Of a DNA stretch of 64,000 nucleotides, positions 61,801 to 64,000 are shown in pieces; the stretch's first letter is position 1, and every line of letters starts with the position of its first letter. This DNA comes from Apophysomyces variabilis. Its lineage: Eukaryota > Mucoromycota > Mucoromycetes > Mucorales > Mucoraceae. Position numbers and translations under genes: made by a program. The notes beneath the pieces are model-generated. The model did not search any database, had not been told where the DNA came from, and saw only the letters and a program-made list of their open reading frames with translations. The stretch spans positions 1 to 64,000 of the forward strand of contig MZZL01000408.1 in the NCBI GenBank assembly GCA_002749535.1, in the 5' to 3' direction.

Positions 61801-64000
61801 TGGAAAAGTCTTATTTCGGTCGTCGATAGATTGATAGAACTTGTTGATTTTTGTTCGTAAATTTTTCAACTCAGTTTCCTTTAAATCAATTTGTACTTGA
61901 CTAAGCTGGAAAAGTTTCATAGGTGGGACAACAACCTCCAAAAGTTCAATGGGTTCGTATTCAAATTGTACCACGTAGTCCATATATCCAAAGTGTCGAA
62001 CGTGATGCCGTGTTATATCGTGAGGGCAAATGTCAGCACGACAGTGAATCCCGGTCTGATAAAAGAGGATCTCAAGGAACTTTCCGAATGAGTAATTCCA
62101 GGTGTTTTCAGACATGGGAAGAGCAGGTGTCGGCCTATCACATACTCTACAATAACTCCACATCAATAGTTTATCAGACATTCCTGGCTGAGGGCACGGA
62201 AACCGGTCCATCATGACGTTGATCTTGGCATCACCATGAACATAGGTCCGAAAATGTTTCAGCATATCATGGTCGCACATGATTGAACTGCATGGTCTCT
62301 TAGCATCGGCGAAAAGTTCCAAAAGATATTGACCGAGTGTTCTGTCGGAAGGATACCGATAATACTCAAATACGCGGACTTCTGGACCTTGGCAAGGTAC
62401 GGTAGTTGGTATACAGACGTTAAAGTAAAGAACCACAATATTCTGTTGGTATACTGGGTTAATGGTATCTGGTGTTTCCGCAACGTACGCATCTCGTGCG
62501 CGCATCAGCTGATGCTCTTTGACAAGCAAATGTTCGTACTCTGCCTTCATTTGCCGCTCGCTTTGCTCAGAACGAACCGGCTCGTTACTGTTCAATTGTC
62601 GATCAAATGTGTTACGCCCTGGCGAGGTTGTTGCAGCTTCATTCGATTGTGAATCCGGTATAATTGGTTTCAGCGCGGCTAATCGATCTTGGATTTCTTT
62701 TAAGCTTTTCAACAAGTACGGCGGAGGAAAGTGGACGTATAGTGATGCCGATAATACCGTTTTCTGGTACACAGCTATCAGCGCGTCAAGCTGGTTTGTG
62801 GTGTCATTGGCATGCTCCTCTGTTGTAGGCTTCTTTGGGCTAAAAGCCTCACTCTTATCAACAGGAATCAGAGGCGACCGTTGCCTATTTCCCGTCATGT
62901 CATGTTGATGGACATCTTCCAATCCGCGATTCTTAGCGAAGGAGTCACGAAGCAAAGATGTCTCAAGTTTCAAGTTATTGACAACAAGCACCATAAAATC
63001 GATTAGTCTTTTTATCACTTGCAGGATCTGATAGGAAGCGCCTCGTAACACAATGGTACCACCTAGCTCCGGAGGACAATCATCGAATATCACATACGTC
63101 TTGCGACGATTTGGAATCAGCTCATGCATCATTGTGCGAATCTCAAATGCACCACATCGGCCGAACGATATACCAAGTTGCAACTTATCCACGGAGGAAA
63201 TTACACTAGCTTGTGTGCAACGAGCTACAGCCTCGATAACACTATATTTGACATTATGAATGACTGGAATATTAGCCTCCAGCAACAATTCCAACGCCAA
63301 TCGTGACACTGTTGACTTGACTAATAAAAGGGAAGGGCGGAGGGCAATGATACGTCCAATTAGCTTGCTGAGATGCTCACGCTCTTGCGACATCACAGGT
63401 GATATTGAAAGTAACTGATTTTCCATCTCGACCCGTGAATAATCCAGCGAGAACAGAAGAATTAATATACGAGGATTGGATATATTTCGGATCATTCGTT
63501 TGTGTGCTACGTTCTTCGAGCACACAACGCCTTTCACGTAGTAACTGTCTGAAGGAATACCGCCGGGAATCTTCTTAATTTTTACATAGTGGCGTACGTC
63601 CATATCATCTCCTGCCCGTACATCAGGACGGACATTATCCGTAACCTTCAATAACAAATTCAATACTACATCTTCCCAGCTGGATTTTTCTTGATCCGAA
63701 AGCTCATCTAAGATGGTTCCTTGCATTAGCTGTCGCAACATATGGCGGGCCTGAAGGAGAGCGTTATAGCTGAGTTCCACATTAGGCGGTGGGGCAGAAA
63801 TGCGTCTAGGACGAGGTCCTAACAATCGCGACTTAATTGATTGATCCTGCGCGGACGAGTCTGCCGCATACGGTGACAGTAAGGGATTCGATGAACACGT
63901 CTCACACTGCGAATAATCGCTGCTCGGAAGATTTGTAACTTGTATGCTCCTTACCCGGCTTTTCAGTCTCCCTGTTGTGTTCACACTTGACCGCCGAAAT
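58879..64000 (-). CDS. FAB1: Phosphatidylinositol-3-phosphate 5-kinase Fab1/PIKfyve, 5' end cut by window edge
   Basis: The endosomal/vacuolar lipid kinase that makes PtdIns(3,5)P2. On the minus strand the large exon (60361 to the edge) encodes the CCT/TCP-1-like chaperonin domain ([53 protein letters not shown]) and the cysteine-rich domain ([20 protein letters not shown]), then a Ser/Pro-rich linker. The kinase domain is spread over several exons: [72 protein letters not shown], and [20 protein letters not shown] with the catalytic Asp residues. The stop is at 58879-58881. The frame is still open at 64000, so the FYVE zinc finger expected at the N-terminus lies outside this window. Confidence 0.93.

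Overview
The window looks like nuclear DNA of an early-diverging filamentous fungus, most likely Mucoromycota (Mucorales-like). It is AT-rich and carries about 22 protein-coding genes on both strands, most split by short introns of roughly 45-130 nt with GTAAGT-like donors. The gene set is eukaryotic and fungal: V-ATPase subunit B, elongation factor 2, alpha-tubulin, Nuf2, RNA polymerase I A49, Nsa2, a GT15 mannosyltransferase relative, a Pex23/Pex30-type peroxin and Fab1. Complex I, dynactin p24, JMJD6 and a Tonsoku-like gene, which budding yeast lacks, point away from yeasts. The placement is an inference from protein resemblance; no rRNA or marker search was possible.

Layout. 1-3.2 kb is gene-poor and holds a decayed DDE transposase. 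3.3-8.0 kb: secreted RNase T2 and a MutL homologue of the PMS1/MLH2 type. 9.0-16.5 kb: a small unknown protein, a DUF4112 membrane protein, a dysferlin-domain peroxin, then RPA49 and NSA2, which diverge from a 165-bp spacer, and an F-box-like protein. 17.6-23.3 kb: NUF2, VMA2 and a TatD-type hydrolase. 24.4-27.4 kb: EF2. 29.3-35.3 kb: JMJD6, alpha-tubulin and a homeodomain factor. 38-43 kb: an alpha-arrestin, a GT15-family protein that lacks the usual catalytic motifs, and dynactin p24. 43.4-49 kb: a transposase fragment, an unresolved stretch and a Tonsoku (TONSL/TSK) homologue. 49.3-54.8 kb: a complex I accessory subunit, a four-helix membrane protein and a multi-FAS1 adhesion-type protein. 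56.6-64 kb: a DHA2-type MFS transporter and Fab1/PIKfyve, which runs off the right edge.

There is no operon-like organisation. The only functional pairing is the divergent RPA49/NSA2 pair, both for ribosome production. The points most worth checking are: (1) EF2 seems to need a 2-nt microexon to encode its universal N-terminus; (2) a fungal Tonsoku homologue has TPR, ubiquitin-like and LRR parts but no ankyrin repeats, as in plants; (3) a GT15 protein has lost several active-site residues; (4) alpha-tubulin carries a GC-AG intron.

Exon joins were worked out by eye from splice signals and conserved protein sequence, so spans given for multi-exon genes run from start to stop and include introns.
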